Origin: Chloroflexota bacterium
Lineage (GTDB): Bacteria > Chloroflexota > Dormibacteria > CF-121
Assembly (NCBI GenBank): GCA_005880605.1
Contig: VBIS01000044.1
Location: forward strand, 1 to 6,920
DNA length: 6,920 nucleotides
Reading direction: 5' to 3'
Shown here: positions 5,901 through 6,920 of the stretch, piece after piece
Position numbering within the stretch: the stretch's first letter is position 1
Layout: every line of letters begins with the position of its first letter
Notes under the pieces: model-generated
Told to the model about the DNA's origin: nothing
What the model saw: the letters and a program-made list of their open reading frames with translations, nothing else
Databases searched by the model: none
Translations under genes and position numbers: made by a program

Positions 5901-6920
5901 CCCCTGTCAGTGAGCTGATCTCCGTGCGTCACACCGACCTCTACATCGGCGGAGCCTGGCGTCCGGCGTCCGACCAGCAGCGCATCGAGGTCACCGATCC
6001 CGCCACCGCAGAGGTGATCGCCACCGTGGCGAGCGCCTCGGTCCAGGACGCGCTGGCCGCCGTCGATGCGGCGTCCGAGGCCTTCCGTCCCTGGGCGGCC
6101 AAACCGCCACGACAGCGCGCCGAGATCCTACGCAAGGCCTTCGAGCTGATGATGCGCGACCAGGAAAAGCTGGCCGAGCTGATGGTGCGCGAGAATGGCA
6201 AGCCGATGGTCGAGGCCCGCGGCGAAGTCGCCTACGCGGCCGAGTTCTTCCGCTGGTTTTCTGAAGAAGCGGTGCGCAACATCGGCTCGGTGTCGATTTC
6301 CCCCAGTGGCGCCAACCGGATCCTGGTCGAGCACCAGCCGATCGGCGTCTCGGTGCTGGTCACGCCCTGGAACTTCCCGGCGGCGATGGCCACTCGCAAG
6401 ATCGGCCCGGCGCTGGCCGCGGGTTGCAGCGTCATCCTCAAGCCGGCATCCGAAACCCCGCTCACCGCCCTGGCTGTGGCCGACCTGCTCGAGCAGGCCG
6501 GCGTCCCCAAGGGCGTCGTCAATGTGATTCCATCGAAGCGCTCGTCCGAAGTCGTCAAGGCCATGCTCAAGGACCCGCGGGTGCGCAAGCTGTCCTTCAC
6601 CGGCTCGACCGAGGTCGGTCGCATCCTGCTGGCGCAGGCGGCGGAGAACGTGATCAGCTGTTCCATGGAGCTGGGGGGCAACGCGCCGTTCATCGTGCTG
6701 GCTGACGCCGACCTCGACGCCGCGCTGGAGGGGGCGATGGTGGCGAAGATGCGCAACACCGGCCAGTCGTGCATCGCCGCCAACCGCTTCTACGTCGAGG
6801 CGCCGATCGCGGAGAAATTCTCGACCATGCTGGCGCAAGCCATGGGGGCCCTGCCGGTTGGGTCGGGAATGGACCCCAAGGTCAAAGTCGGCCCGGTCAT
6901 CAACCAACCGGCGCGCGAGA
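5897..6920 (+). CDS. NAD(P)-dependent aldehyde dehydrogenase, succinate-semialdehyde dehydrogenase type (3' end outside window)
   Basis: The first 341 residues of a roughly 480-residue aldehyde dehydrogenase are present; the frame stays open to the window edge. It oxidises an aldehyde or semialdehyde to the acid with NAD(P)+. Typical features in order: YIGGAWRPA (16-24), DPATAEVIATV (34-44), ENGKP (99-103), VTPWNFPAAM with the oxyanion-hole N159, ILKPAS with K182, FTGSTEVG (234-241), SMELGGNAP with the general-base E258, and NTGQSCIAANRF with the nucleophile C292. The GQSCIAANRF form resembles the succinate-semialdehyde dehydrogenase branch (GabD-like); a related omega-semialdehyde substrate is possible. 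The ATG shares bases with the TGA of E1 beta (ATGA), so it is translationally coupled; no separate ribosome binding site is evident. Context suggests it removes an aldehyde made in the same pathway. Confidence 0.93.
   Translation, partial: MTPVSELISVRHTDLYIGGAWRPASDQQRIEVTDPATAEVIATVASASVQDALAAVDAASEAFRPWAAKPPRQRAEILRKAFELMMRDQEKLAELMVRENGKPMVEARGEVAYAAEFFRWFSEEAVRNIGSVSISPSGANRILVEHQPIGVSVLVTPWNFPAAMATRKIGPALAAGCSVILKPASETPLTALAVADLLEQAGVPKGVVNVIPSKRSSEVVKAMLKDPRVRKLSFTGSTEVGRILLAQAAENVISCSMELGGNAPFIVLADADLDAALEGAMVAKMRNTGQSCIAANRFYVEAPIAEKFSTMLAQAMGALPVGSGMDPKVKVGPVINQPARE

Noticed and set aside
6128..6907. Long minus-strand open frame opposite the aldehyde dehydrogenase
   Set aside because: The + strand encodes all aldehyde dehydrogenase motifs here; the antisense translation is Asp/Gly/Arg/His-rich without a fold signature.

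Overview
The window is a GC-rich stretch of bacterial DNA. Six protein-coding genes all lie on the + strand and are tightly packed. GTG appears as a likely start codon, and clear GGAG-type ribosome binding sites precede several genes. Start/stop overlaps couple the last four genes. Nothing in the window (no rRNA, tRNA or marker protein) fixes the phylum. The style fits a metabolically versatile, high-GC soil or aquatic bacterium, but no taxon can be defended. There are no mobile elements, CRISPR arrays or RNA genes.

Layout: (1) 1-458 is the 3' end of a LacI/GalR-family transcription regulator cut by the window edge. (2) 471-1430 is a beta-hydroxyacid dehydrogenase (3-hydroxyisobutyrate dehydrogenase-like), 12 bp behind it with a strong ribosome binding site. 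(3) 1431-1647 is the only sizeable gap. It carries a perfect 14-bp palindrome of the PurR/LacI operator type (1516-1529). (4) 1648-2667 is a complete second LacI/GalR regulator, visibly a paralogue of the first. (5) 2668-2732 is a short leader with an imperfect palindrome centred on CpG. (6) 2733-3941 is a creatinase/aminopeptidase-P-fold (M24) protein with a Cys where a metal-binding Asp is expected. (7) 3931-4938 and 4926-5900 are the alpha and beta E1 subunits of a thiamine-diphosphate-dependent 2-oxoacid/acetoin dehydrogenase complex. (8) 5897 to the window end is an NAD(P)-dependent aldehyde dehydrogenase of the succinate-semialdehyde dehydrogenase type, truncated by the window.

Read together, this looks like a LacI-regulated catabolic locus. 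A C-N (or similar) bond-cleaving pita-bread enzyme feeds a 2-oxoacid or acyloin to an E1 complex, and an aldehyde is oxidised by the dehydrogenase. The hydroxyacid dehydrogenase handles a related hydroxyacid/semialdehyde pair. The substrate cannot be read from the sequence. The E2 and E3 components that an E1 needs are not in the window; a local E2 gene would most likely lie downstream of 6920. The most unusual features are the altered M24 active site, the M24-E1alpha-E1beta-aldehyde dehydrogenase linkage, and the paired LacI regulators with a textbook operator.
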